Shown here one piece after another: positions 26,320 to 34,758 of a stretch of 57,130 bases of DNA. Under the pieces are notes generated by a model. It was not told the DNA's origin and made no database searches. It saw nothing but the letters and a program-made list of their open reading frames with translations. Both the position numbers and the translations under genes were made by a program. The stretch's first letter is position 1. Every line of letters starts with the position of its first letter. Source of the DNA: Candidatus Omnitrophota bacterium (lineage in GTDB: Bacteria > Omnitrophota > Gorgyraeia > Zapsychrales > Zapsychraceae); assembly GCA_015233115.1 (NCBI GenBank), contig JADFYJ010000017.1, positions 1 through 57,130 on the forward strand, written 5' to 3'.

Positions 26320-27423
26320 TTAAAATTTTTCTTCAATGAGATAGAATGCGCCAAGAGCAAAAACTCCTGGAGCGCAGAATGCGGCGACAAAGGGGGGGAA
26401 TGCTCCGCCTTTTCCTAAGGCCAGGGATACGGCATTAACGACGTAGTATAGAAATCCAATAAGCAAAGCGATCCCGAAACAAGCAAAGGTTGATCCGCGT
26501 CTGCCGCGTAAAAGAAGAGCAAACGGTAATCCTACCAGCACGAGGACAATATTCATAAAGGGGTAAGCAAATTTTTGAAACAAATCCACTTTCAAATTTT
26601 CTAGAGCGCGGGTAGCGCCGCTGTGGCTGAAGCGGTCGATGTATTGGTTTAATTGTTTGATATTCATCATTTGGACATTTACGCGTTGTTTCAGAAAATC
26701 TTGCGGGGTTTCTTTGATATCCATCAATTTTTCTTTATATATTTTTACCACGGTGGGGGTTTTAAAACTTTCATCAAATATGGTTATTTGGCATTCTTGA
26801 AATTTCCAGGCAATACCTGTCCATAAGCCTTTGAGCGCGGCAATTTTTTGTTTGATATTTTGGTTTTCATCATGTTCAATGATGGTAACGCCCTCTAGTT
26901 CATAATTTTTGGGATTGAAAGAATCAATAAAATAAAGACGATTTTGCATCCCGTAGAAGGTTAAATTTTTTATTTTTTCTTTTTGCTGTTTATTTTGGTC
27001 GGCCTTGATGGTGAGATATTCCGTCTGAATTTTTTTGCTTTCGATAGTTGCACCGGGGACAAATTTTTCATTGGCCCAGAATACGCAAACAGCGATGAGG
27101 ACGCTCAATAAAAGTGCCGGCTTAGTGATTTGCCAAAAATTAAGGCCGCTGGAGCGCATGGCTACGATTTCATTATGCGTGTTCAGTTGGCTATAGGTAA
27201 AAATACAGGCCAATAAACAGGCGATCGGCGTGACTTGCATGAGCATAGTCGGTACAAAAAAATAATAATAACGGGCCATAATCATTAACGGCACTTTTTG
27301 GCCGATGATTTCGTCTAAATTCGTCGTGATATCAATGAGAATATAAATGAAAGTAAAAATCAAAATAATCAGAAAAAAAGTTTTGATCAGGGATCGGGAT
27401 ATGTATTTTTCTAAGATACGCAT
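26320..27423 (-). CDS. lptG: LPS export permease LptG (YjgQ family)
   Basis: With LptF forms the membrane channel of the LptB2FG exporter that extracts lipopolysaccharide. The 367-residue protein starts MRILEKYISRSLIKTFFL. It has N-terminal membrane segments, a periplasmic beta-jellyroll middle and C-terminal segments (PFMNIVLVLVGLPFALLLRG). The frame opens earlier (27483), but the MRIL start overlaps lptF by 13 bases and fits the family. The LptG/LptF order is assigned by position and is less certain than the family. Confidence 0.9.
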   Translation of the reverse strand: MRILEKYISRSLIKTFFLIILIFTFIYILIDITTNLDEIIGQKVPLMIMARYYYFFVPTMLMQVTPIACLLACIFTYSQLNTHNEIVAMRSSGLNFWQITKPALLLSVLIAVCVFWANEKFVPGATIESKKIQTEYLTIKADQNKQQKEKIKNLTFYGMQNRLYFIDSFNPKNYELEGVTIIEHDENQNIKQKIAALKGLWTGIAWKFQECQITIFDESFKTPTVVKIYKEKLMDIKETPQDFLKQRVNVQMMNIKQLNQYIDRFSHSGATRALENLKVDLFQKFAYPFMNIVLVLVGLPFALLLRGRRGSTFACFGIALLIGFLYYVVNAVSLALGKGGAFPPFVAAFCAPGVFALGAFYLIEEKF

Positions 27424-28496
27424 TTGAAATTTAAAAATCCTGCTGTGATTAAACCAGTGACATTTGGCACCCACATGACCCATTCTGGATCAGCCAGGCG
27501 TTGAGCGCTGATGGCTTCGCATCCCATGGACAATAAATAATAAACGACAGCGCAAATAACGGCAAAAAGAACATTGGCGGATTTTTCCCGTTTGTTTGTG
27601 ATAACAGCAATGGGAAAGCCGATCAAAATAAATACAAAGGGTGAAAATGACCAAGTGATTTTTCGCCAGTATTCAGTTTTTAGATCAGTGACGTCGATCA
27701 GTAATTGTTCTTCTTTGGTAATTTCCTCTTTGAGTTCTTTAAGGGACATACTTTTGGGTTTTTTCCCCATAAGTTGTTTACGATTGGAGAGGTCTAGAGT
27801 GATGAAATAATTATCGAAATTAATTTTATAAAATGAATTCCCGTTTTTTAAATCTGGTTGATCAGCTGTCCCTTGCATGAGCTTGAGTTTGATTTCCCGT
27901 TTTCCAGGTACCATGGTAAACTCGCCGCGTTTGGCAATAATGGTACGGGTGGGCCCATTTTCTTGCGGCTGATAAATCGCGACATTGCTGAGCTTATAAC
28001 CATCGATTTTATGGATAAACAGTGTTTGACCATTAAATGAATTGATAAAAACACCTGCTTCTAAAAGGGCGGTAGGGTTTTCGGCGCCCAAATTGCTTAA
28101 CAATGTACGCTGTTTTTGATGCGCGTAAGGTATGACACGTTCATTGAGCAGAATACAAAATAAACTGAGAATAATACCTACTACGGCGAGAGGAAAAAGG
28201 ATTTTATGCAAATGAATGCCATTAGCCCGTATGGCCATGATTTCATTGTCTGAAGACAAACGGCTGAACGCAATAATGACACCAATTAAACAGGCAATGG
28301 GCAAGGTGTATCCTAAAAGGACAGGGACATAGAGGATGAATATTTTAGCAATAGTCCATAAACTGACGCCTTTATTAATGACTAAATTGGCTAATTGCAC
28401 CAGATTGCCTAATAAAAAAATACAGGTGAGCACTCCTAAGGATAAGAAAAAAGGAGTGATGCATTCTCTAAGGATATAATTTCGTAATATTCGCAT
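27411..28496 (-). CDS. lptF: LPS export permease LptF (YjgP family)
   Basis: Partner of LptG in lipopolysaccharide export. The 361 residues have the same plan: MRILRNYILRECITPFFLSL start with early membrane segments, a soluble middle (about 100-265) and WSFSPFVFILIGFPIAV in the C-terminal membrane part. ATG 28496 lies four bases after the comF stop, while an upstream TTG is unlikely. It implies an LPS-bearing outer membrane. Confidence 0.9.
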   Translation of the reverse strand: MRILRNYILRECITPFFLSLGVLTCIFLLGNLVQLANLVINKGVSLWTIAKIFILYVPVLLGYTLPIACLIGVIIAFSRLSSDNEIMAIRANGIHLHKILFPLAVVGIILSLFCILLNERVIPYAHQKQRTLLSNLGAENPTALLEAGVFINSFNGQTLFIHKIDGYKLSNVAIYQPQENGPTRTIIAKRGEFTMVPGKREIKLKLMQGTADQPDLKNGNSFYKINFDNYFITLDLSNRKQLMGKKPKSMSLKELKEEITKEEQLLIDVTDLKTEYWRKITWSFSPFVFILIGFPIAVITNKREKSANVLFAVICAVVYYLLSMGCEAISAQRLADPEWVMWVPNVTGLITAGFLNFKCVS

Positions 28497-28500
28497 AAAT

Positions 28501-29226
28501 TTATTTAACAATCGCCAACGTCAACACACCCACTGTCCCCGCGCCAGCTAGTTTAAGCATGCGGCCTGCTTCAGAGACTGTTGCGCCGGTGGTTAAAAGA
28601 TCGTCGATAATTAATATATTTTTAAAATTCAGGTTTTTAGAATGTTTTATTCTAAAAGCCCCCTTAAGGTTTGTCCAGCGTTCTTTTTGATCAAGCAGGG
28701 TCTGGGTTTTAGTGTTTTTAACACGTATTAAAGATTTATTATATAATGGAATATCATATTTCTTGCTGATTATTTGAGCTAAAATTTCCGATTGATTGAA
28801 CCCGCGTTCCCGCATTTTAGCTGGGTGAAGGGGAACAGGCATGATCAGATCGAATTGTTTGATGTCAAATTGATGAGTTTCCAGAAAGCAGATCATCAAC
28901 CGGGTGAATTCATGTTTAAGAAAAAGATTACCTTGATATTTAAACCGGTGCAAAAGAGTTCGTAATGGTTCCTCAAAAAGACACGCGCTCCAGGCAAAAT
29001 CAAAGTGTATTTCCTGGGTTGAGCAAATATCGCAAAGCGCCTGTGATGAATGTCTCAGAGATCTGGAACATTTAGGACAGAAGCGGGGCTGGTTAAATTT
29101 GATCTTGCTTTGGCATTCTGGGCATAGAAAATCCGTGGGCAAGCGTGAACGCATGTAAGTTTGACATAGGGAACAATTAGGGGGATAGACCAGATCAAGT
29201 AAAGAATTGAAAAAGTCTTTGAACAC
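28501..29226 (-). CDS. comF: ComF family phosphoribosyltransferase-like protein
   Basis: ComF proteins assist uptake or processing of transforming DNA. The 241-residue protein has an N-terminal cysteine-rich zinc region (PPNCSLC, FLCPEC, RFCPKC, LCDIC). A PRTase domain follows with the PRPP loop ILIIDDLLTTGAT and MPVPLHPAKMRERGFNQSE. The start is GTG; no later Met fits. It heads a minus-strand group with lptF and lptG. Confidence 0.93.
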   Translation of the reverse strand: MFKDFFNSLLDLVYPPNCSLCQTYMRSRLPTDFLCPECQSKIKFNQPRFCPKCSRSLRHSSQALCDICSTQEIHFDFAWSACLFEEPLRTLLHRFKYQGNLFLKHEFTRLMICFLETHQFDIKQFDLIMPVPLHPAKMRERGFNQSEILAQIISKKYDIPLYNKSLIRVKNTKTQTLLDQKERWTNLKGAFRIKHSKNLNFKNILIIDDLLTTGATVSEAGRMLKLAGAGTVGVLTLAIVK

Positions 29227-29343
29227 AAAAATAGAATAGCATGGGACAATTTTTTTAACAATAAAAATTAAGAAGCTTGAACTTTGGCTAACGGATAATA
29301 TAATTGATAAGGCGATGGTATGCCGTGTCTGAAAATTTGACGG

Positions 29344-29427
29344 GCAGCATTGGAATCAAGTCCTTCGCTCAAACAACCTCGGCGAAAAGCCGAGGAAACT
29401 CGCTCGGGGACTTGACTCCAATGTTGC
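29344..29427. repeat. Nested hairpin element with fixed internal loop (copy D)
   Basis: Outer stem GCAGCATTGGAATCAAGTCC (29344-29363) pairs 18 of 20 with 29408-29427. The fixed word TTCGCTCAAACAA is at 29364-29376. The inner hairpin is CCTCGGC, GAAAA, GCCGAGG (29377-29395), then AAACTCGCTCGG (29396-29407). It lies between the divergent comF and the next gene. Confidence 0.9.
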
Positions 29428-29483
29428 TTTTACAATAGGCAGGGACACAGCATGATCTAGATAGGTTAACTATGGAGGGTTGC

Positions 29484-29789
29484 ATGAAAAAAATAATTCT
29501 AATGTTATGTGTTTTGGCTTTTACCTGTTCGACGGCATTCGCGTTTTTATTTGAAGGAAAAGTAATGACGAGAGAAGAGATTAAACAATTAACGGATGAC
29601 GCTCTTTTGCAGACGTATACAGATATCATGATTGAGAAACGGGCGAATGAGGCTTTTCACGCGAATTCCGGGTATTCTCCGAAAGAATATGAAAATTACA
29701 AAGTGCTTTTGACCTATGTGGTTAATTTAAGACAAGAAATGGCTAATAGAAAAATTGATCCCCCGGCGGTGGGGGAATGGCTTAAGTAG
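29484..29789 (+). CDS. Small exported protein of unknown function
   Basis: No family recognised. The 101 residues begin with a signal peptide (MKKIILMLCVLAFTCSTAFA). The mature part is charged and probably helical (TREEIKQLTDDALLQTYTDI) with a short conserved-looking end, NRKIDPPAVGEWLK. ATG 29484 has GGAGGG 4-9 bases upstream; the ATG at 29472 is not supported. Its stop codon TAG is part of the GTAG head of the following hairpin. Confidence 0.75.
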   Translation: MKKIILMLCVLAFTCSTAFAFLFEGKVMTREEIKQLTDDALLQTYTDIMIEKRANEAFHANSGYSPKEYENYKVLLTYVVNLRQEMANRKIDPPAVGEWLK

Positions 29790-29810
29790 GGGCGATCTCC
29801 TGATCGCCCG
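29786..29810. repeat. GTAG-headed hairpin (REP-like)
   Basis: GTAG followed by GGGCGATC, TCCT, GATCGCCC. The GTAG-plus-stem layout matches REP sequences handled by REP-associated tyrosine transposases. Further copies are at 30407, 30515 (inverted), 34066, 47075 and 49741. Confidence 0.75.
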
Positions 29811-29836
29811 CATAAAATAGTAAAGGATAATAAGCA

Positions 29837-30394
29837 ATGAATTCGATTGAACAACAAAGAAAACGATTGTTAGAAATTATTACTAAAGATGCATACTTCA
29901 GGGAGAAGATTATTCTATCTTCAGGAAAGGAAAGTGATTTTTATATTGATGCCCGGCTGGTGACATTAAACGCGGAAGGTGTTTATTTAATTGCGAGCAT
30001 TATGCTGGATATGGTCAAGAACGATGGCATTACTGCGATTGGTGGGCCGACTTTAGGAGCTGATCCCATGGTAGGAGCTTTGGGCGTATTAAGTTTTCAG
30101 GCTGGACATCCGGTTAAAACATTTATTATCCGCAAAGAAGCGAAAAAACATGGCAAACAAAAACAAATTGAAGGCCCGGTTCTGACAGCTCAGGATCATA
30201 TTATTTTAATCGATGATGTTGCGACAACCGGTAAAGCGTTTTTGCAGTCTTTGGATGTTTTTGACCAGATGGGCTTTAAAGCCAAAAAAGCTATCTGTAT
30301 CGTAGACCGCAACGAAGGTGCCCGAGAAGCTTTAGCTGCAAGAGGCTGTGAACTGTTGAAAATATTTGACATTAACGAAATTCATAAAAAATAG
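29837..30394 (+). CDS. pyrE: Orotate phosphoribosyltransferase
   Basis: Makes OMP from orotate and PRPP in pyrimidine synthesis. The 185-residue protein has SGKESDFYIDARL near the N-terminus, GGPTLGADPMV, FIIRKEAKKHGKQKQIEG and the PRPP loop IILIDDVATTGKAFL. No other pyr genes are nearby. Confidence 0.94.
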   Translation: MNSIEQQRKRLLEIITKDAYFREKIILSSGKESDFYIDARLVTLNAEGVYLIASIMLDMVKNDGITAIGGPTLGADPMVGALGVLSFQAGHPVKTFIIRKEAKKHGKQKQIEGPVLTAQDHIILIDDVATTGKAFLQSLDVFDQMGFKAKKAICIVDRNEGAREALAARGCELLKIFDINEIHKK

Positions 30395-30406
30395 TATGTG
30401 ATGGTA

Positions 30407-30539
30407 GTAGGGGCGATCTCCTGATCGCCCGCACCAAAGTTGACTTAAAAATTTTACATTCCAGGGTTTTGGGGAATTGGTTTTATTGAAATAAAAAAGC
30501 GAATATCTTGTAAACGGGCGATCGGGAGATCGCCCCTAC
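30407..30539. repeat. Facing pair of GTAG-headed hairpins
   Basis: GTAG + GGGCGATC..GATCGCCC at 30407-30430, and the inverted copy GGGCGATC..GATCGCCC + CTAC at 30516-30539. Two facing REP-like units make a BIME-like arrangement that fills the pyrE-maf gap. Confidence 0.8.
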
Positions 30540-30619
30540 AGAATTTATTTAAAATGTCAAAAATATTTGGCCACGACATAAAGTAATTTTACTGCCTACT
30601 ATTAGATTAGGACATTAAT

Positions 30620-31198
30620 ATGAGAAAAATCATTTTAGCCTCCGGCTCTGCCCAGCGAAAAAAGTTACTTGATTTATTGGATGTCAAATTTACGGTGATT
30701 AAGAGCGATGCTGAAGAGCTGACAGAAATCAAAACGACCTGCGCGGCTTTGGTCAAACATAATGCGCTCATTAAAGCGCGGGATGTGGCGTCCCGGGTTA
30801 AAAAGGGTGTCGTCATCGGCGCGGATACCGTGGTTTATTTAGGTGGGAAAATTTTGATCTTAAAACCTAAGTCATTACAGGAAGCCAAGAAAAATTTAAA
30901 ATTATTGTTCCGCCGTCCGCAGTGGGTTTTAACCGGGGTGGCGGTGATCGACGTGGAAAGCGGCAAAGAAATCGTGTCTTATGAAAAAACCCGCGTATTT
31001 ATGGAACCGTTGACTGACGCGGAAATTGATCGATATTATCAAAAAATGTCACCTTTGGATAAAGCCGGCGGCTTTGATATTGAAGGCCGGGGTTCAGCGT
31101 TTATCCACCGCATTGAAGGCTGTTATACCAACGTGATTGGTTTGCCCATGGCCAAATTGTTCGAGATGTTAAAAGAAGTTGGTGTTTTTTTAATTTAG
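30620..31198 (+). CDS. maf: Maf-family nucleotide pyrophosphatase
   Basis: Hydrolyses modified or non-canonical nucleoside triphosphates. The 192 residues show ILASGSAQRKKLL at the start, GADTVVYLGGKI, VLTGVAVID, and the C-terminal DKAGGFDIEGRGSAFI (canonical form AGAYxIQGxG, so somewhat divergent). Start ATG follows an AT-rich leader. Confidence 0.92.
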   Translation: MRKIILASGSAQRKKLLDLLDVKFTVIKSDAEELTEIKTTCAALVKHNALIKARDVASRVKKGVVIGADTVVYLGGKILILKPKSLQEAKKNLKLLFRRPQWVLTGVAVIDVESGKEIVSYEKTRVFMEPLTDAEIDRYYQKMSPLDKAGGFDIEGRGSAFIHRIEGCYTNVIGLPMAKLFEMLKEVGVFLI

Positions 31199-31205
31199 GT
31201 TAAGT

Positions 31206-31982
31206 ATGCGAAGAAAAATATTTATTTTGATTTTTTTGTTAATGGTCTGCGGACTGAAGATAAGTTATGCGGAGTTTAATTTAGCGACGGGAAAGACCGA
31301 ATCATTGTTGATCAATAGTGATCAAGAAGAAGGTATGGGCGCCTCAGCCGCGGCGACTGTGGATAAGCAGTTTAAAACCATTGAAGATGTAGATATTAAC
31401 GAACGGGTCAAAAAAATATTAAATAAAATTGTCAAAGTGTGCGACCGCCGAGATTTAGTGTATGTGATCAAAGTGATTGATGAAAAAGACATCAATGCCG
31501 TGAGTTTACCCGGCGGATATATTTATGTTTTTAAAGGTTTGATTGATAAAGTAAAAAACGACGGCCAGTTAGCCAGTGTCATCGCTCATGAGGTGGGGCA
31601 TATTACCGCGCGGCACTCTGTTAAGAGAATACAAGCAGCCTATGGAGCCATGCTATTGCAGCTTGGATCTATGGCCGCAGGCGGCAGAGTCGCGAGCGGA
31701 GTCGGATTAGCCTTAGATTCAATTTTTTCCGAATATTCCCAACAAGACGAATTTGAAGCTGACGAATTAGGGTTTAAGTATTTGACGAAGGCGGGATATG
31801 ACGCAAAAGATATGCTCGCTTTTTTTGAAATATTACAGAAAGAAAATAATAAAAAAATTGGTTTATACAATTACTTTAGGACCCATCCTTATATAGGAAT
31901 GCGTATTTCCAACATCCGCGCCAAGATGAAGGGCGGAATGGAATTTCGCGAATACTTGAATCTAACCGGGGAGAAATCATGA
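31206..31982 (+). CDS. Periplasmic M48 family zinc metalloprotease
   Basis: Probable envelope protease with a role like BepA. A signal peptide (MRRKIFILIFLLMVCGLKISYA) is followed by a single M48 domain in 258 residues. The zinc motif is HEVGHITARH, and the third ligand glutamate is in QDEFEADELGFKYL. The TPR repeats of full BepA are absent. It overlaps the DUF192 gene by four bases (ATGA). Confidence 0.9.
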   Translation: MRRKIFILIFLLMVCGLKISYAEFNLATGKTESLLINSDQEEGMGASAAATVDKQFKTIEDVDINERVKKILNKIVKVCDRRDLVYVIKVIDEKDINAVSLPGGYIYVFKGLIDKVKNDGQLASVIAHEVGHITARHSVKRIQAAYGAMLLQLGSMAAGGRVASGVGLALDSIFSEYSQQDEFEADELGFKYLTKAGYDAKDMLAFFEILQKENNKKIGLYNYFRTHPYIGMRISNIRAKMKGGMEFREYLNLTGEKS

Positions 31983-32416
31983 AAAAAATTATTTTTATTG
32001 TATCAATATTTTTGGTATCAGGATTCCAATATGGTTATGCCATGGATCAGGGGGAAGTGTGTTATAAGGACAAATGCATTAAAGTGGAAGAAGCAAAAAC
32101 TTTCGCTGAGAAAACCCGCGGTTTGCAAGGCAGAACCAAGATGACGGATGATCAAGGGATGCTATTTATTTTTGATAAACCGGAAAACTCGGCCTTTTGG
32201 ATGAAAGATATGCAAATGTCGATTGATATGATCTGGCTTGATGAAAAAGGTACTGTTCAGGCGATTGACGTGTCTGTCCCTCCGTGTAAAACCGAGACCT
32301 GCATGAATTATACGTCAGGAAAACCCACTAAATACGTTCTAGAAGTCGCCGCAGGCTTTTCCGGGAGAAGGGGAATAAAAGAAGGGGAACTACTTAAAAT
32401 TCGCGCACTTCCCTAA
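31979..32416 (+). CDS. Exported DUF192 family protein
   Basis: DUF192 proteins are small, mostly exported and uncharacterised. The 145 residues have a signal peptide (MKKIIFIVSIFLVSGFQYG) and the family core RGLQGRTKMTDDQGMLFIF, SAFWMKDMQMSIDMIWLDE. Cysteines at C..CY..DKC and PPCKTETC could pair. It is translationally coupled to the M48 protease and runs 27 bases into the end of the convergent lpdA. Confidence 0.88.
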   Translation: MKKIIFIVSIFLVSGFQYGYAMDQGEVCYKDKCIKVEEAKTFAEKTRGLQGRTKMTDDQGMLFIFDKPENSAFWMKDMQMSIDMIWLDEKGTVQAIDVSVPPCKTETCMNYTSGKPTKYVLEVAAGFSGRRGIKEGELLKIRALP

Positions 32417-33808
32417 AAATAATTCGGCGCATTCTTTGAGAGTTTCGGAAAGAGTTGGATGCGGATGAATGGCATTGGCTAATTGCTCGACAGTCAGCTC
32501 ATTTTCAATCGCTAAAACTGCTTCACTGATCAAATCGCCTGCTTCACTGCCGGCAATACCAATTCCTAATATTTTATGAGATTTTTTATCCGCAATAATT
32601 TTGGTCGTGCCTTCCGGATGAGCCATGCTGATGGCCCGGCCACACGCAGCCCAGGGGAATGAAACAATTTTTACGTCGAGATTTTGCGCGGTGGCTTCAG
32701 CTTCCGTAATCCCGCACCAGGCGATTTGCGGCTCAGTAAATATAACCGCGGGAATGGCTTTCGGCGCGAACGAAGCATGATTTTGACCAGTCAGAGAGCT
32801 GATCGCGATATGCGCTTCAAATGAGGCTTTGTGCGCGAGCATGGGCTGTCCTGTTACATCGCCAATGGCATAGATATTTTTATTGGACGTTTGACGCTGG
32901 CCATTGACTTTAATAAAACCTTTTTCATCCATTTCCACGCCGGCGCAGTTCAAATTAATGTTAGCTGTATTTGGACGGCGGCCAATCGCGACTAATGCTT
33001 TATCGAATAAATGTTCTGTCTTGCCTTTTTTATCTTCGAGCATGACCTTCAATTTTCCATCCATATCCTCTATGAAAACGACTTTAGTTCCGGTCTTGAT
33101 CTCTTTAAATTTTCTACGGAGTTTTTGCTGGAGGACGCGGCTTAAGTCTTTGTCTACTCCCGGCAGGATAGAATCTGTCATCTCAACCACCGTGACCTGA
33201 CTTCCCAAAGCGGCATAAACACTGCCGAGTTCAAGCCCAATATAACCGCCGCCAATCACTAAAAAAGTAGGGGGCACATTGCCCAGATCAAGCGCGGCAG
33301 ACGAGTCCAATATTTTTTCTGATAAAGGCATGTTGGGTATGCCTGAGGGAATCGAACCTGTAGCAATAATAGCTTTTTTGAATTTGTATGCCTGCTCACC
33401 GTTTATCGTTTGGATTACCGCAATATCCGCGGAAATAAACGAAGCCAGTCCTTGAATAAAATTAACTTTACGGGCTTTGCATAATTGTTTTAATCCGCCG
33501 GCCAGCCGTTCGGTAACTGAAATTTTCCAGTCGCGTAAACGATTGATGTCAATCGTTGGTTCCGCAAACGTGATGCCGATATTTTGCGCGTCTTTGGCGT
33601 CAGTTAATATCTTAGCAGCGTGGAGTAGAGTTTTAGAAGGGATGCATCCGCGGTTTAAGCAAACCCCGCCAATCTGGTCGGAGGTGTCAACCAATGTGAC
33701 GGATAGACCTTGGTCAGCAGCCAGAAAAGCCGCGGCGTATCCGCCCGGCCCAGCTCCGATAACCAGGAGATCAATTGTATTCTGAGAACATGCGCATTCG
33801 TTTGACAT
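32390..33808 (-). CDS. lpdA: Dihydrolipoyl dehydrogenase
   Basis: FAD enzyme that reoxidises dihydrolipoamide in 2-oxoacid dehydrogenase or glycine-cleavage complexes. The 472 residues show GAGPGGYAAA for FAD, the redox disulfide GGVCLNRGCIPSKTLL, GGGYIGLELG for NAD, and the catalytic HPHPTLSE at the C-terminus. It stands alone here, without partner E1/E2 genes, so the complex it serves is unknown. Confidence 0.95.
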   Translation of the reverse strand: MSNECACSQNTIDLLVIGAGPGGYAAAFLAADQGLSVTLVDTSDQIGGVCLNRGCIPSKTLLHAAKILTDAKDAQNIGITFAEPTIDINRLRDWKISVTERLAGGLKQLCKARKVNFIQGLASFISADIAVIQTINGEQAYKFKKAIIATGSIPSGIPNMPLSEKILDSSAALDLGNVPPTFLVIGGGYIGLELGSVYAALGSQVTVVEMTDSILPGVDKDLSRVLQQKLRRKFKEIKTGTKVVFIEDMDGKLKVMLEDKKGKTEHLFDKALVAIGRRPNTANINLNCAGVEMDEKGFIKVNGQRQTSNKNIYAIGDVTGQPMLAHKASFEAHIAISSLTGQNHASFAPKAIPAVIFTEPQIAWCGITEAEATAQNLDVKIVSFPWAACGRAISMAHPEGTTKIIADKKSHKILGIGIAGSEAGDLISEAVLAIENELTVEQLANAIHPHPTLSETLKECAELFLGKCANFK

Positions 33809-33812
33809 AAAT

Positions 33813-33974
33813 TTTTTAAATGCCGAAGGATTTTAAACCTAAACCCTGCGTGGTTTAGGTGGGACTCGGCGCCTTCGGTCGGCCACTCGTCTCGCAAACA
33901 GATGCTCCGATTTGTCGCATCAGCGAGACTCTCTTCTCGTCCCTTTTTTTATAATATTTTTAAATGCCGAAGGA
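33813..33974. repeat. Direct repeat of the tRNA-Leu 3' end flanking a palindromic segment
   Basis: TTTTTAAATGCCGAAGGA (18 bp) occurs at 33813-33830 and again at 33957-33974, where it covers the 3' end of tRNA-Leu. Between them are a CCTAAACC/GGTTTAGG hairpin (33838-33859) and a larger palindrome built on GTCTCGC..GCGAGAC and GATGC..GCATC. The layout resembles a tiny att-like duplication. Confidence 0.6.
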
Positions 33975-34046
33975 GGGACTCGAACCCTCATGAGTTGCCT
34001 CATACGCCTCTGAAACGTACGTGTCTACCAATTTCACCACTTCGGC
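33965..34046 (-). tRNA. tRNA-Leu, anticodon CAG
   Basis: On the minus strand the 82-nt gene starts GCCGAAG and ends CTTCGGCA, which close the acceptor stem. The D-arm has AATTGGTAGAC. The anticodon stem TACGT/GCGTA encloses loop TTCAGAG, giving anticodon CAG. A class II variable arm (TGAG..CTCA) and T-arm GAGGG-TTCGAGT-CCCTC follow. CCA is not encoded. Confidence 0.96.
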
Positions 34047-34065
34047 GGATATGTTTGTTTTTTTC

Positions 34066-34090
34066 GTAGGGGAGATCTCCTGATCTCCCG
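34066..34090. repeat. GTAG-headed hairpin (REP-like)
   Basis: GTAG followed by GGGAGATC, TCCT, GATCTCCC. It is the same design as at 29786, with a compensating change in the stem (C to A and G to T). Confidence 0.7.
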
Positions 34091-34222
34091 CAACAAAATA
34101 TTCGTTTTTAATCTTTTTGTGCCCCCAGTATACTTTCAAATATGTGAGCTGTCAAATTTTACTAAGGATAAACGGGAGAGTATGTTATAATTTCTCAAAT
34201 ATTTTTCAATTTAAGGCAAATT

Positions 34223-34669
34223 ATGGATAATGTCGTAACCACCAATAAAAAAGCATACCGGGATTTTGAACTTTTTGATAAATACCAATGCGGTATTGTG
34301 CTCCAAGGCGCGGAAATAAAATCCGTGCGCGCCGGGAAAGTCAATTTTAAAAGCGCGTTCGCCCGGATTGATGAGGACGAACTGTTTCTTTTTAATTTAA
34401 GCATTGATCCTTATGTGCAGGCCAGTTATTTGGCAACATTGTCTGAACGCCCCAGAAAATTACTCGTCCATAAACGTGAAGTCAAAAAAATATACGCGGT
34501 CATGTCGCAAAAAAATATGACCCTGGTTCCGACGCAATTATATTTCAACAACCGCGGCATTTTAAAAGTTGAAATTGCTCTGGCGAAGGGCAAAAGATCG
34601 TTTGATAAGCGCGACGACATTAAAAAACGTTCCATAGACCGGGAAATTGATCGCAGGATGAAGAAATAA
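34223..34669 (+). CDS. smpB: SsrA-binding protein SmpB
   Basis: Binds tmRNA and delivers it to stalled ribosomes in trans-translation. The 148 residues contain NKKAYRDFELFDKYQCGIVL, GAEIKSVRAGKVNFKSAF and the basic tail KRSFDKRDDIKKRSIDREID. It sits right before ssrA, a common arrangement. Confidence 0.96.
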   Translation: MDNVVTTNKKAYRDFELFDKYQCGIVLQGAEIKSVRAGKVNFKSAFARIDEDELFLFNLSIDPYVQASYLATLSERPRKLLVHKREVKKIYAVMSQKNMTLVPTQLYFNNRGILKVEIALAKGKRSFDKRDDIKKRSIDREIDRRMKK

Positions 34670-34676
34670 GGCTCAG

Positions 34677-34705
34677 TTGCGGCAGACGGACATTTGATGT
34701 ATAAT
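34677..34705 (+). promoter_or_regulatory. Putative promoter of ssrA
   Basis: TTGCGG at 34677-34682 and TATAAT at 34700-34705, spacer 17. It is placed to start transcription about 45 bases before the mature tmRNA 5' end. Confidence 0.55.
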
Positions 34706-34758
34706 TAGATTGTTTCTAGAAGAAGTATTTGTTCTTTAACATAAGATCACACATTTAT

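Noticed and set aside
13564-29427. Nested hairpins as integron attC sites
   Set aside because: They have fixed internal-loop words and variable ends. attC sites have conserved R boxes at the ends, no integrase gene is present, and the flanking genes are ordinary core genes.
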